In this document: piece by piece, positions 5,994 through 11,817 of the stretch
Layout: every line of letters begins with the position of its first letter
Position numbering within the stretch: position 1 is the stretch's first letter
NCBI GenBank assembly: GCA_964584415.1
Contig: CAZOZX010000062.1
Coordinates: forward strand, 1 to 11,817
Reading direction: 5' to 3'
Length of the DNA: 11,817 nucleotides
DNA from: PHAA01 sp964584415
GTDB taxonomy: Bacteria > Bacillota > Syntrophomonadia > Syntrophomonadales > Syntrophomonadaceae
Program-made: the position numbers and the translations under genes
Notes under the pieces: generated by a model
What the model was told of the DNA's origin: nothing
The model's input: the letters and a program-made list of their open reading frames with translations, nothing else
Database searches by the model: none

Positions 5994-7268
5994 ATGGACA
6001 AGTCAATAACCGGCGGGGAAGCGGCTGCTCTTATCAAGGCAAATGACCGGTTACAGCAGCAGGTTCTCTCTTCCATCCATGAAGCCATAGCTATCATTAA
6101 CCATGACTACATTATTACTTACTGGAACGCTGTGGCTGAGAAGGTCTACGGCTGGTCTGCGGATGAGGCGACCGGGAAAAATGTGGTTAACTTGCTTCGC
6201 ATCGAGGTTCCCGGCGAAGGGATTGACAACGTTTTCACCCGGGCCCTGAAGGAGATTAGCTGCGGCGGCGATATGATTTTATACCACCAGGACGGCTGGC
6301 CGGTACCCACTCATGTTCATGCCCAGGTAATAAGAGATGAACAGGGTGAGTTCCTGGGTATGGTGGCCACCTTCCGGGATATGTCCGGGAGCGTTGAATG
6401 CCAGCAGAAACTGGCTTTCCAGGCCCGGATTCTGGACAATGTTCACGATGCGGTGGCAGCGGTGGATGAAAACGACATCATTACCTATTGCAACAAGGCC
6501 TTCGAGGATATGTTTGGTGTACCGAGGGAGGAGATCCTGGGGCAAAGAAACACCAGCATTATTCAGCGATTCGCTGTTCCGGATGACCAGGCGCAGATTC
6601 TGCAGAGATTCAATGAAAGAGGCTTCAGGATATTAGGGGAAAATAATTTTACCGACATTGGCTGTATTAATCAGAATGGCGCAACCATCTATCTGGACAT
6701 TAATACCACTATGCTGGTTGGCCCCTATGACGAATATAGAGGTTTTATTGCTTCTGTGCGGGATATTACGGAGCGGAAAATGGCCGAGGATGAACGGCGC
6801 AAAAGCGAACAATGGCTTTCCCTGGCCCTATCAGTAGGACGACTGGGTACCTATGATAGAAATATCAAAACCGGGGAATCGGCTTGTAACGATGAATTTT
6901 ACCGTATAGTGGGCTACCAGCCCGGGGAAGTAAGACCTACGCTGGAAGCATTCTGGGAGCGGGTCCATCCCGACGACCGGGCTGCTGCATTTGTGGATAG
7001 GGAGAACAATATCCGCAAGGGTGGTTACTTTACCCATGAGATGCGTCTTTTGTGGAGGGACGGTACTATCCATTGGATTGATAACCGGGGGTTTGCGGAG
7101 CATGACCAGGAAGGTCAGCCAGTAAGATTCTACGGGGTGATCATAGATATAACCAGGTTTAAACTGGCCGAACAAGCCCTCCGTGAAAGTGAACAGCGGC
7201 TGGAGGAAATGGTCCGGGAGCGCACCCGGGAGCTGGAGATAGCCAAAAAAAGCCCTCCCGGGAGGTAA
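5994..7268 (+). CDS. Triple-PAS sensor protein lacking an output domain (truncated kinase?)
   Basis: A 424-residue soluble protein with three PAS domains. PAS1 (about 20-135) has the I-I-T-Y-W-N-A-V-A-E-K-V-Y-G-W motif at 40-54. PAS2 (about 142-262) has I-I-T-Y-C-N-K-A-F-E-D-M-F-G at 162-175 and ends V-R-D-I-T-E-R-K. PAS3 (about 274-392) is of the PAS fold-3 kind, with H-P-D-D-R at 325-329 and W-R-D-G-T-I-H-W-I at 354-362. A coiled coil follows (393-419), ending M-V-R-E-R-T-R-E-L-E. In related proteins this helix leads into a histidine kinase (HisKA/HATPase) or GGDEF module. Here the protein ends ten residues later in S-P-P-G-R, and those codons are the stem of the terminator of the opposing peroxiredoxin gene. 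No kinase, GGDEF, EAL or HTH part remains. ATG at 5994 follows a GGAGGGAAGGGA purine stretch. It could act as a partner protein, or be a decayed sensor kinase. Confidence 0.88.
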   Translation: MDKSITGGEAAALIKANDRLQQQVLSSIHEAIAIINHDYIITYWNAVAEKVYGWSADEATGKNVVNLLRIEVPGEGIDNVFTRALKEISCGGDMILYHQDGWPVPTHVHAQVIRDEQGEFLGMVATFRDMSGSVECQQKLAFQARILDNVHDAVAAVDENDIITYCNKAFEDMFGVPREEILGQRNTSIIQRFAVPDDQAQILQRFNERGFRILGENNFTDIGCINQNGATIYLDINTTMLVGPYDEYRGFIASVRDITERKMAEDERRKSEQWLSLALSVGRLGTYDRNIKTGESACNDEFYRIVGYQPGEVRPTLEAFWERVHPDDRAAAFVDRENNIRKGGYFTHEMRLLWRDGTIHWIDNRGFAEHDQEGQPVRFYGVIIDITRFKLAEQALRESEQRLEEMVRERTRELEIAKKSPPGR

Positions 7269-7283
7269 ACTCCAGGAGGGCTT
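7245..7283 (-). terminator. Intrinsic terminator of the selenoprotein peroxiredoxin gene
   Basis: A 9-bp stem, AAGCCCTCC (7250-7258) with GGAGGGCTT (7275-7283), contains an inner GGAG/CTCC stem (7261-7264 with 7270-7273). On the minus strand the stem is followed by seven T (7251-7245), a strong terminator. The stop codon of the opposing PAS gene (7266-7268) lies in its loop. Confidence 0.88.
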
Positions 7284-7312
7284 AAAGTTATAAGCATATT
7301 TTGGGATGATCA

Positions 7313-8026
7313 TCAATCGAAGGCCTGTTCCACCTTCCATACCTTCCATACGTTGCCGACCAGATCCGGTCCCGGCTGCAGGGTCTGCTTGCCCGGGCGC
7401 CAACCGGCCGGGGTTGCCTCGCTTCCTCCCGAAGCCCTCACCAGCTGGAAGGCCTGCAGCTGGCGTACGGTCTCTTTGACATTCCGGCCTACCGGCGGGG
7501 TCAGTACTTCATAGCCCTGGATGTTGCCATCCGGATCGATTATGAACCTGCCGCGGGTCTCCACCCCGCTGTCTTCGTCGTATATTCCATAGGATTTGCC
7601 GATGCTGCCGTCCTGATCGGAACACATCATAAAGGGAACATCATGGCCTATCATCTTGGATATCTCGTTATCATTCCACATTTTGTGAACAAACACGCTG
7701 TCCACGCTGATCGAAAGCACTTCGGCGCCCAATTTCTGATATTCGGGGTATTCCACAGCAACTGCTGCGACCTCTGTCGCTCAGACAAAGGTAAAATCAC
7801 CTGGATAGAAACATAGTATTACCCATTTCCCTTTGAACTCTGATAGGGTCACATTCATAAACTTGCCATTAAGAAAAGCGGGGGCAGTGAAATCCGGGGC
7901 CGGTTTACCCACCTTGATCATAGGTTTGCTCGCCTCCTTTACAATAGGTGTTTCATTCGCTTCAGCAGGGACTGCCGGCTTGACGATAGCGGGGCGCTGA
8001 CATCCTGGTTTGAACTCTTCGGGCAT
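7313..8026 (-). CDS. Selenocysteine-containing peroxiredoxin (AhpC/Prx1 type)
   Basis: A thiol/selenol peroxidase that would reduce hydrogen or organic peroxides in the cytoplasm. Read through an in-frame TGA at 7781-7783 the gene gives 237 residues. Residues 40-76 (V-G-K-P-A-P-D-F-T-A-P-A ... V-I-L-C-F-Y-P-G) lead into P-G-D-F-T-F-V-U-A-T-E, so the TGA (residue 82) falls exactly on the peroxidatic cysteine of the P-x-x-x-T-x-x-C motif. The conserved Arg of R-G-x-F-I-I-D-P-D-G is at 158. The reading frame is the same on both sides and both halves are well conserved, which argues for selenocysteine rather than a mutation. The resolving-Cys position of AhpC (V-C-P-A) is A-T-P-A here (Thr205); other cysteines are C9, C72 and C135. 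ATG at 8026 has AAGGAGG upstream. The gene ends in a double TGA-TGA. An N-terminal extension of about 35 residues precedes the domain. Automated callers would split it at 7781. Confidence 0.9.
7753..7770 (-). promoter_or_regulatory. Putative bacterial SECIS hairpin
   Basis: Downstream of the UGA the RNA UCGCAGC-AGUU-GCUGUGG forms a 7-bp stem (with two G-U pairs) and a 4-nt loop. The loop lies 18-21 bases after the UGA, and its second base is G followed by U. This fits the known bacterial SECIS rule of an apical loop 16-37 bases after the UGA with a G among the first two loop bases, as read by SelB. A competing helix, GCGAC-AGAG-GUCGC (7780-7767), directly abuts the UGA. Confidence 0.7.
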
Positions 8027-8085
8027 TGAACGGACCTCCTTCCTGCATGACTTATCTTGGATCCAGCTAGACGATCCTAAGGATA

Positions 8086-8115
8086 ATTTTACCATAACTT
8101 TTGGTTATTATTCAA
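8086..8115 (-). promoter_or_regulatory. Sigma-A-type promoter of the peroxiredoxin gene
   Basis: On the minus strand TTGAAT (8115-8110) and TAAAAT (8091-8086) are separated by 18 bases, and TG-G stands directly before the -10 hexamer (extended -10). The leader to the ATG at 8026 would be about 50 bases. No clear PerR box was found. A hairpin, CCGGCA/TGCCGG (8117-8136), lies just upstream; the remainder of 8137-8260 shows nothing I can name. Confidence 0.6.
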
Positions 8116-8260
8116 CCCGGCAGCAATATTTGCCGGCAGTAATTTCGCTTCCCCGGATAGTCTGAAACTTGTGGTAACGCATCGATATTGGATTTTCCTA
8201 ATGAAGCTTGAAAGGTTTTGGATAGCAGGGCTTTGGTTAGAAATTGTGCGGAGAAAGTTG

Positions 8261-8869
8261 TCAACAACTCCGTCCCCTTGACAATATATAGTTCAGGTCG
8301 CGGTCAGCCAGCTTTTCTGTGCACCATCTAACCATCAGGGCCATGACTATATAGATGGGAAATGAGTAAAGATAAGACCATGCTATCAGATCGTAGAGGT
8401 TGAACCATACAAAAAAAGGTTCGCCTAGGAAAGATGCAAGGGCGGCCAACACGGTACTGGCTATGGTGAAATCCCGCCATGATCGATAGCGCTGATAGAC
8501 GAACATGTATGTGCAAGGCAGCAGGACATAATTAACTGGAAATGTCTGGGGAGTAATAGGCAGCATTTTGTCCGGATAATCCCATAGCATGAAGGCCACG
8601 CCAAGGCTGTCCAGCAGGGTAGCCAAAACCGCGATCAGCAGTCCATAGGTGAGAATCTCCAGCAGCCGTTTGCGATCGATTATCTTCCATAGAATTAGCA
8701 AAGGCAGAATCGTAAGCGACAAGTTCAGCCACCAGGTCCACTTATGCAGGTCATCGCCGAACCAGTTCATGATTTGCAGATGGCGGCTATGCAGCCTGAT
8801 TTCAATCATATTCTCATATCCCGGGTCGGCTAAGCTTTGGAGCGGAATAATATTAAACAGACTGATCAT
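8261..8869 (-). CDS. CBO0543-type multi-pass membrane protein, paralogue of the first gene
   Basis: About 202 residues with five or so membrane segments and aromatic-rich boundaries. It aligns along its length with the protein at 5-535: W-T-W-W-L against W-Y-W-W-F, R-K-R-L-L-E-I-L against H-N-R-F-L-E-I-S, L-D-S-L-G-V-A-F against L-D-T-A-G-V-F-L, W-D-Y-P-D-K against W-S-Y-P-Y-K, Y-Q-R-Y-R-S-W against Y-Q-K-F-T-A-W, and F-V-W-F-N-L-Y against L-V-W-L-N-I-Y. Family function is unknown. Three starts are possible: ATG at 8893 (no ribosome binding site), ATG at 8869 (TTGGAG 5 bases upstream, chosen), and ATG at 8809 (best agreement with the paralogue). The C terminus, S-R-G-R-S-C, is followed by TGA. 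It is on the same strand as the peroxiredoxin but 234 bases apart, so it is probably a separate unit. Confidence 0.78.
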   Translation of the reverse strand: MISLFNIIPLQSLADPGYENMIEIRLHSRHLQIMNWFGDDLHKWTWWLNLSLTILPLLILWKIIDRKRLLEILTYGLLIAVLATLLDSLGVAFMLWDYPDKMLPITPQTFPVNYVLLPCTYMFVYQRYRSWRDFTIASTVLAALASFLGEPFFVWFNLYDLIAWSYLYSFPIYIVMALMVRWCTEKLADRDLNYILSRGRSC

Positions 8870-9044
8870 AATAACTCCAATCTCACTTGACATTCAGTTT
8901 TGCAGCGGCCAGTCAATCTCATTTATATAGTGTGGACATATTAAAAGGTATTTATTATTTGCAGCGGAATTCTAAGGGATTAACTGATGCTTTTGACGAG
9001 GCGGTTATTGTGAACAACTCTGCCCCCTTTCCAACAATTCGAAA

Positions 9045-9074
9045 GCCCTCCCGGAAGTTGACTCCTGGGAGGGC
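9045..9074 (-). terminator. Hairpin at the end of the etfBA operon
   Basis: GCCCTCCC (9045-9052) pairs with GGGAGGGC (9067-9074), with an inner GGA/TCC extension. Only three T follow on the minus strand, so it is a weaker terminator than its near twin at 7250-7283. The two 30-nt hairpins share their outer 8 bp almost base for base and have the same orientation. Confidence 0.6.
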
Positions 9075-9105
9075 CCGCATGTTTGGGCTATAGCTGTTGG
9101 ATTAC

Positions 9106-10020
9106 TTATTTAAACTTGGCGATCAGCGCCGGTAAGACGGTTTTCAGATCACCCACGATACCATAATCGCACTGTTTGAATATCAGGGCGTTTTTATCAT
9201 TGTTGATGGCAAAAACGGTGCGGGCTGAACTGACCCCGACCATATGCTGGATCTGCCCGGAAATGCCGATGCCGATGTATAGATCAGGTTTGAGCATTAG
9301 ACCGGAGACCCCGATGTAGCGGGATTTATCCATCCATTTTTCTTCTTCGGCGATGGGACGGCTGCAGCCTACTTCGGCCCCGATAGCGGCCGCCAGTTGA
9401 TCAGCCAGTTTCAGGTCTCCTTCGGCCTCAAAGCCGCGGCCAACCGCGATAATTCTCTTGGCCTTGCGCAGGTTGACGGTATCGCCGCCTTTAACGCGTC
9501 TCTCCAAGCATTTGATCTGCTGGGCGGGAGCGACAAAGGGTACATCGACTACGTTGGCAGTCTTGCCGGTATCGGCTCCTTCAAATACTCCGGTACTGAG
9601 GCCTGCTACGGTGATGGCGGCGCTGGAACGCTCGGTGCGGAAGGCGGCCCCGCCGTAGACCATGTGCCTGGTGGTAACCCCGCCGTCAATGCTGATCTCG
9701 GCCGCGTCAGCCAACACGCTGGTTCCCATCTCGGCAGCGATAACCCCGGCCATGAGGCGGCCTTTCCTGCTGGTCTCGACCAGTACCAGGTCGGGTTTTT
9801 CATTCTTAACCAGGTTTATGATGGTGGGCAAATAATGCTCCAGGATACGTTCATTGCTGAGCTCACCCAGGTAATAAACCGTATCGGCGCCACCGGCCTG
9901 GGCTTTATCACCGGCCCAGATCAAGGCGGTGTTTTCTCCCAGCTGGGCGGCAGCGTAACACAGTTCCTTCATGGCATCGTTATGTTCGGCTATGGCAAAT
10001 ACTCTCGCTAATTTACTCAT
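9106..10020 (-). CDS. etfA: Electron transfer flavoprotein subunit alpha (FixB type)
   Basis: A 304-residue FAD-binding subunit of the heterodimeric electron transfer flavoprotein, which passes electrons between acyl-CoA or similar dehydrogenases and membrane or ferredoxin-linked carriers. The N-terminal alpha/beta domain (1-180) includes the segment K-P-D-L-V-L-V-E-T-S-R-K-G-R near 75-88. The C-terminal FAD domain shows V-G-R-G-F at 193-197, S-G-Q-I-Q-H-M-V-G at 254-262, A-I-N-N-D-K-N-A at 271-278, and Y-G-I-V-G-D at 286-291, all typical FAD contacts. It is slightly shorter than the common 310-340 residues. The ATG at 10020 is preferred over the GTG at 10029 because GGGGTGG stands 5 bases upstream and it follows the etfB stop by 12 bases. 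No dehydrogenase or FixC/FixX gene is visible beside it, so its partner must be elsewhere. Confidence 0.95.
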   Translation of the reverse strand: MSKLARVFAIAEHNDAMKELCYAAAQLGENTALIWAGDKAQAGGADTVYYLGELSNERILEHYLPTIINLVKNEKPDLVLVETSRKGRLMAGVIAAEMGTSVLADAAEISIDGGVTTRHMVYGGAAFRTERSSAAITVAGLSTGVFEGADTGKTANVVDVPFVAPAQQIKCLERRVKGGDTVNLRKAKRIIAVGRGFEAEGDLKLADQLAAAIGAEVGCSRPIAEEEKWMDKSRYIGVSGLMLKPDLYIGIGISGQIQHMVGVSSARTVFAINNDKNALIFKQCDYGIVGDLKTVLPALIAKFK

Positions 10021-10032
10021 TCTTTCCACCCC

Positions 10033-10800
10033 CTACAGCGCTTTACGAAGGTTTTCAAACAGTTCGCTGATTTTCTCGTCACTGTCACCTTCGATAATAA
10101 TCTGTTTGCGATCGGCCTGGGGAGGTGCCAGGGTGCTGATGATCTCGATGCTGCTGCTGGTGGTCATGTCCAGATCGCCAGGTCCCAGCAGGTTGACCGG
10201 CTTTTTACCGGCGGCCAGGATTTCTTTCAGACCGGGGATGCGGGGGCGGTTAATATCGGTAGTAACCGACAGGACCGCAGGCACTGGTATCTCCAAAACC
10301 TCGATTTCGTTTTCCAGGGTTCTCTCGATCTCCAGTTTATCACCTTTGGGGGTGATTTTACTGACCGCATTGAGGTTGACATAACCCAGCAATTGGCCCA
10401 GTATGGCTCCTACCTGCTGGGAGTAGATATCGCCGGAACCTTCGCCGCACAGGACCAGGTCAGCCCCGCCGATTTTGTTGATGACCGCGGCCAGGTTTTT
10501 GGCAGTGGCAAAACTATCTACTGTATCCAGGGAATCGTCAACCACACCGTAGAGTTCTCCGGCGCCACGGGATAGCATGGCCTTTTGCAGCTTTGAGTTT
10601 TTAAGCTTGGTGGTCCCGACGGTGATGATAGTGGGCTCCGGCCCTCCTGTGGCTTCCTGCAGCTGGACCGCCGCTTCTATGGCGTTCAGATCGTACTGCC
10701 CCACTTTTAGTTCAGCTTTGCCTAGTTCCAGGGTATTGTCTGACTTTATTGAGATATCCTTTTCTTCGGGTACCGCTTTCAAACAGGTGACTATCTTCAT
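10033..10800 (-). CDS. etfB: Electron transfer flavoprotein subunit beta (FixA type)
   Basis: A 255-residue subunit that with the alpha subunit forms the electron transfer flavoprotein. It opens with M-K-I-V-T-C-L-K-A-V-P, as usual for the family. G-E-G-S-G-D-I-Y-S-Q-Q-V-G is at 119-131, where bacterial subunits bind the nucleotide cofactor (AMP, or a second FAD in bifurcating forms). The family signature V-T-T-D-I-N-R-P-R-I-P-G-L-K-E-I-L-A-A-G is at 179-198. The ATG at 10800 is chosen over a TTG one codon upstream; GGGGGG lies just before it. etfB precedes etfA in one operon. Whether this complex bifurcates electrons cannot be decided from sequence reading alone. Confidence 0.95.
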   Translation of the reverse strand: MKIVTCLKAVPEEKDISIKSDNTLELGKAELKVGQYDLNAIEAAVQLQEATGGPEPTIITVGTTKLKNSKLQKAMLSRGAGELYGVVDDSLDTVDSFATAKNLAAVINKIGGADLVLCGEGSGDIYSQQVGAILGQLLGYVNLNAVSKITPKGDKLEIERTLENEIEVLEIPVPAVLSVTTDINRPRIPGLKEILAAGKKPVNLLGPGDLDMTTSSSIEIISTLAPPQADRKQIIIEGDSDEKISELFENLRKAL

Positions 10801-10831
10801 CAAATCCCCCCTAGAGTAGTAGTATGTACCA

Positions 10832-10837
10832 ATTATA
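10832..10837 (-). promoter_or_regulatory. Possible -10 element for etfBA
   Basis: A perfect TATAAT lies 32 bases upstream of the etfB ATG on the minus strand, in a strongly AT-rich stretch (10830-10900). No good -35 hexamer is present at the usual distance. A near-palindrome TTGgTATACaAA at about 10869-10880, with a related GTAT...ATAC pair around the -10, could be an operator of a GntR- or TetR-type repressor, but this is weak. The remainder up to 11022 holds only a CTGGCC/GGCCAG hairpin (10973-10992) without a T tract. Confidence 0.35.
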
Positions 10838-11022
10838 CCTCAAATGGTCTCACTTTTATATTTTATTTTGTATACCAACTAATTTATTACTAAGCCCATG
10901 TTTTCATAGTCCCCAAAATATTAATGGCCTACACCTGAGCTTGTCCAAACCGTGATTTCTGCTTGCCGGGAACTGGCCACGGGTGCGGCCAGGCCGGCGC
11001 TTCCAAAAATTAATCCCTAAAA

Positions 11023-11817
11023 TTAAACCAGACTGATCTCGTTATTTCCCCTTCGGGCGATAAACCCGACCTGGCCAGTGCTGATGACCTGGACCTGATC
11101 GTATATCTGGATACCTCCCCGGGGCCCTTCTTCACCGGTAGGACTGGGAATATGCCAGCGCAGCACTACAACTGCGGTTCCAACATCCAAGGGTATGGTA
11201 GGCAGGGAGGGGTTATTCAGGTCGGGGATCAAATCGTCAAAGATGGTCAGCAAATGAGTGCGGCGATAACCTGCTTCTGCCAGCCGTATACGCCGGTAGG
11301 CCAGCTGGGCAATTTCTGCCAACATCGGGTCAGGGTCATTGAAGAACTTCCGGAGGGCAGATTTAACCCGGCCATTTAGATCCCGGGCGATGCGTCCCAG
11401 GCTGAGAATAGCGTAATAGCGCACCTCCGGGCAGGGGTGGTTTATCAGTTCCAGCAGCGGGGGAATGGCCCTGGTCCCCAATGCGTACCATTCAAAGGTG
11501 CCCAGGTAGTATATGCCATATCGCTGGGATTCGAATATCAGGCAGTTTTCACCCGGGGTATTGCGCCAGGTTCTCAATAAGCGGGCTGCATTAGGGATAA
11601 CCGGCAGGACCATTAATTCACTATAGGCCTGGATAGAGTCGGGATTGCTTATCTGGTTGTTAATAGCCAGCCGGTTGACGGTGGTATCGAATTGCTGAGC
11701 CAGGCAGAACAGGGTATCCCCGGGCAGGACAACGTAGAAGGGGCTGCCTCCGGACTTGGGCAGATCCAATCCCGGCACGGGAATTATCAAAGCCTCCCCG
11801 GTAAAAATCCGGTTGGC
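11023..11817 (-). CDS. LysM and HEAT-repeat protein (5' part outside window)
   Basis: The frame is open to the right edge, so this is the C-terminal 264 residues of a longer protein. The first visible residues, N-R-I-F-T-G-E-A-L-I-I-P-V-P, are the end of one LysM repeat. A complete second LysM follows from F-Y-V-V-L-P-G-D-T-L through L-M-V-L-P (about 27-71 of the visible part), so there are at least two tandem peptidoglycan-binding modules. Next comes a HEAT-like helical pair (A-I-P-P-L-L-E-L-I, E-V-R-Y-Y-A-I-L-S-L-G-R-I, and a second copy to R-R-I-R-L). A C-terminal beta-rich segment, Y-D-Q-V-Q-V-I-S-T-G-Q-V-G-F-I-A-R-R, resembles a small SH3-like fold. It is likely associated with the cell wall or spore envelope. 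The TTG at 11790 is only an internal codon, not the start. Stop is TAA at 11023-11025. Confidence 0.85.
   Translation of the reverse strand, partial: ANRIFTGEALIIPVPGLDLPKSGGSPFYVVLPGDTLFCLAQQFDTTVNRLAINNQISNPDSIQAYSELMVLPVIPNAARLLRTWRNTPGENCLIFESQRYGIYYLGTFEWYALGTRAIPPLLELINHPCPEVRYYAILSLGRIARDLNGRVKSALRKFFNDPDPMLAEIAQLAYRRIRLAEAGYRRTHLLTIFDDLIPDLNNPSLPTIPLDVGTAVVVLRWHIPSPTGEEGPRGGIQIYDQVQVISTGQVGFIARRGNNEISLV

Noticed and set aside
7313..8026. Peroxiredoxin as a pseudogene split by a nonsense mutation
   Set aside because: The stop is TGA, sits exactly on the catalytic Cys codon, is followed by a SECIS-like hairpin, and both halves are otherwise intact with a good promoter, ribosome binding site and terminator.
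8240..8270. C-terminal Cys-Sec (TGA read as Sec) in the second CBO0543-type protein
   Set aside because: Readthrough would add only seven residues with no family support, and no SECIS-like structure fits; treated as an ordinary stop.
9397..10011. 204-aa plus-strand ORF opposite etfA
   Set aside because: Antisense shadow of a strongly conserved etfA; Gly/Ala-rich composition typical of such shadows.

Overview
The window comes from a Gram-positive, anaerobic, probably spore-forming member of the Clostridia or Peptococcia (Syntrophomonas/Desulfotomaculum-like). This is inferred from strong AAGGAGG-type ribosome binding sites, DUF4489 and CBO0543-type proteins, an RsgI-type anti-sigma factor beside an ECF sigma factor, a FixA/FixB-type electron transfer flavoprotein, a cyclic-di-GMP-I riboswitch of clostridial type, and use of UGA as selenocysteine. 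Base composition is moderate. No rRNA, tRNA, CRISPR array, insertion sequence or phage gene was seen, and no gene-free stretch exceeds 300 bases.

Layout. At 1-535 (+) lies a membrane protein of CBO0543 type, and at 628-1227 (-) a DUF4489 protein. The two genes converge on a hairpin terminator. At 1497-2105 (+) is an unrecognised Trp-rich coiled-coil protein with an extended -10 promoter. It converges on a 103-nt imperfect palindrome (2168-2270) and an intrinsic terminator (2283-2306). From 5784 down to 2353 everything is on the minus strand in one direction: ECF sigma factor, overlapping RsgI-type anti-sigma factor, c-di-GMP-I riboswitch with a 12-bp terminator hairpin, a 70-aa coiled-coil protein, a 331-aa protein joining a coiled coil to a 6-pyruvoyl-tetrahydropterin-synthase-like (PTPS-like) domain, and a 137-aa stand-alone PTPS-like protein. 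At 5994-7268 (+) is a triple-PAS protein that stops where a histidine kinase core would be expected; its last codons lie inside the terminator of the opposing gene.

At 7313-8026 (-) is an AhpC/Prx1-type peroxiredoxin whose peroxidatic cysteine codon is an in-frame TGA, followed by a plausible bacterial SECIS hairpin: a selenoprotein. At 8261-8869 (-) is a second CBO0543-type membrane protein. At 9106-10800 (-) is the etfB-etfA (FixA/FixB) operon, and at 11023-11817 (-) the 3' part of a LysM/HEAT-repeat protein that runs off the window.

How the parts may work together. The most system-like block is the riboswitch-controlled set (4315-2353). A c-di-GMP sensor RNA with an attenuator precedes three small genes, two of which carry divergent versions of the same PTPS-like fold. 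No promoter is obvious between the anti-sigma gene and the riboswitch, so transcripts from the ECF sigma operon may read into the attenuator; c-di-GMP would then gate the distal genes. The role of these proteins is unknown. The selenoprotein peroxiredoxin is probably an independent peroxide-defence gene with its own sigma-A-type promoter and terminator.
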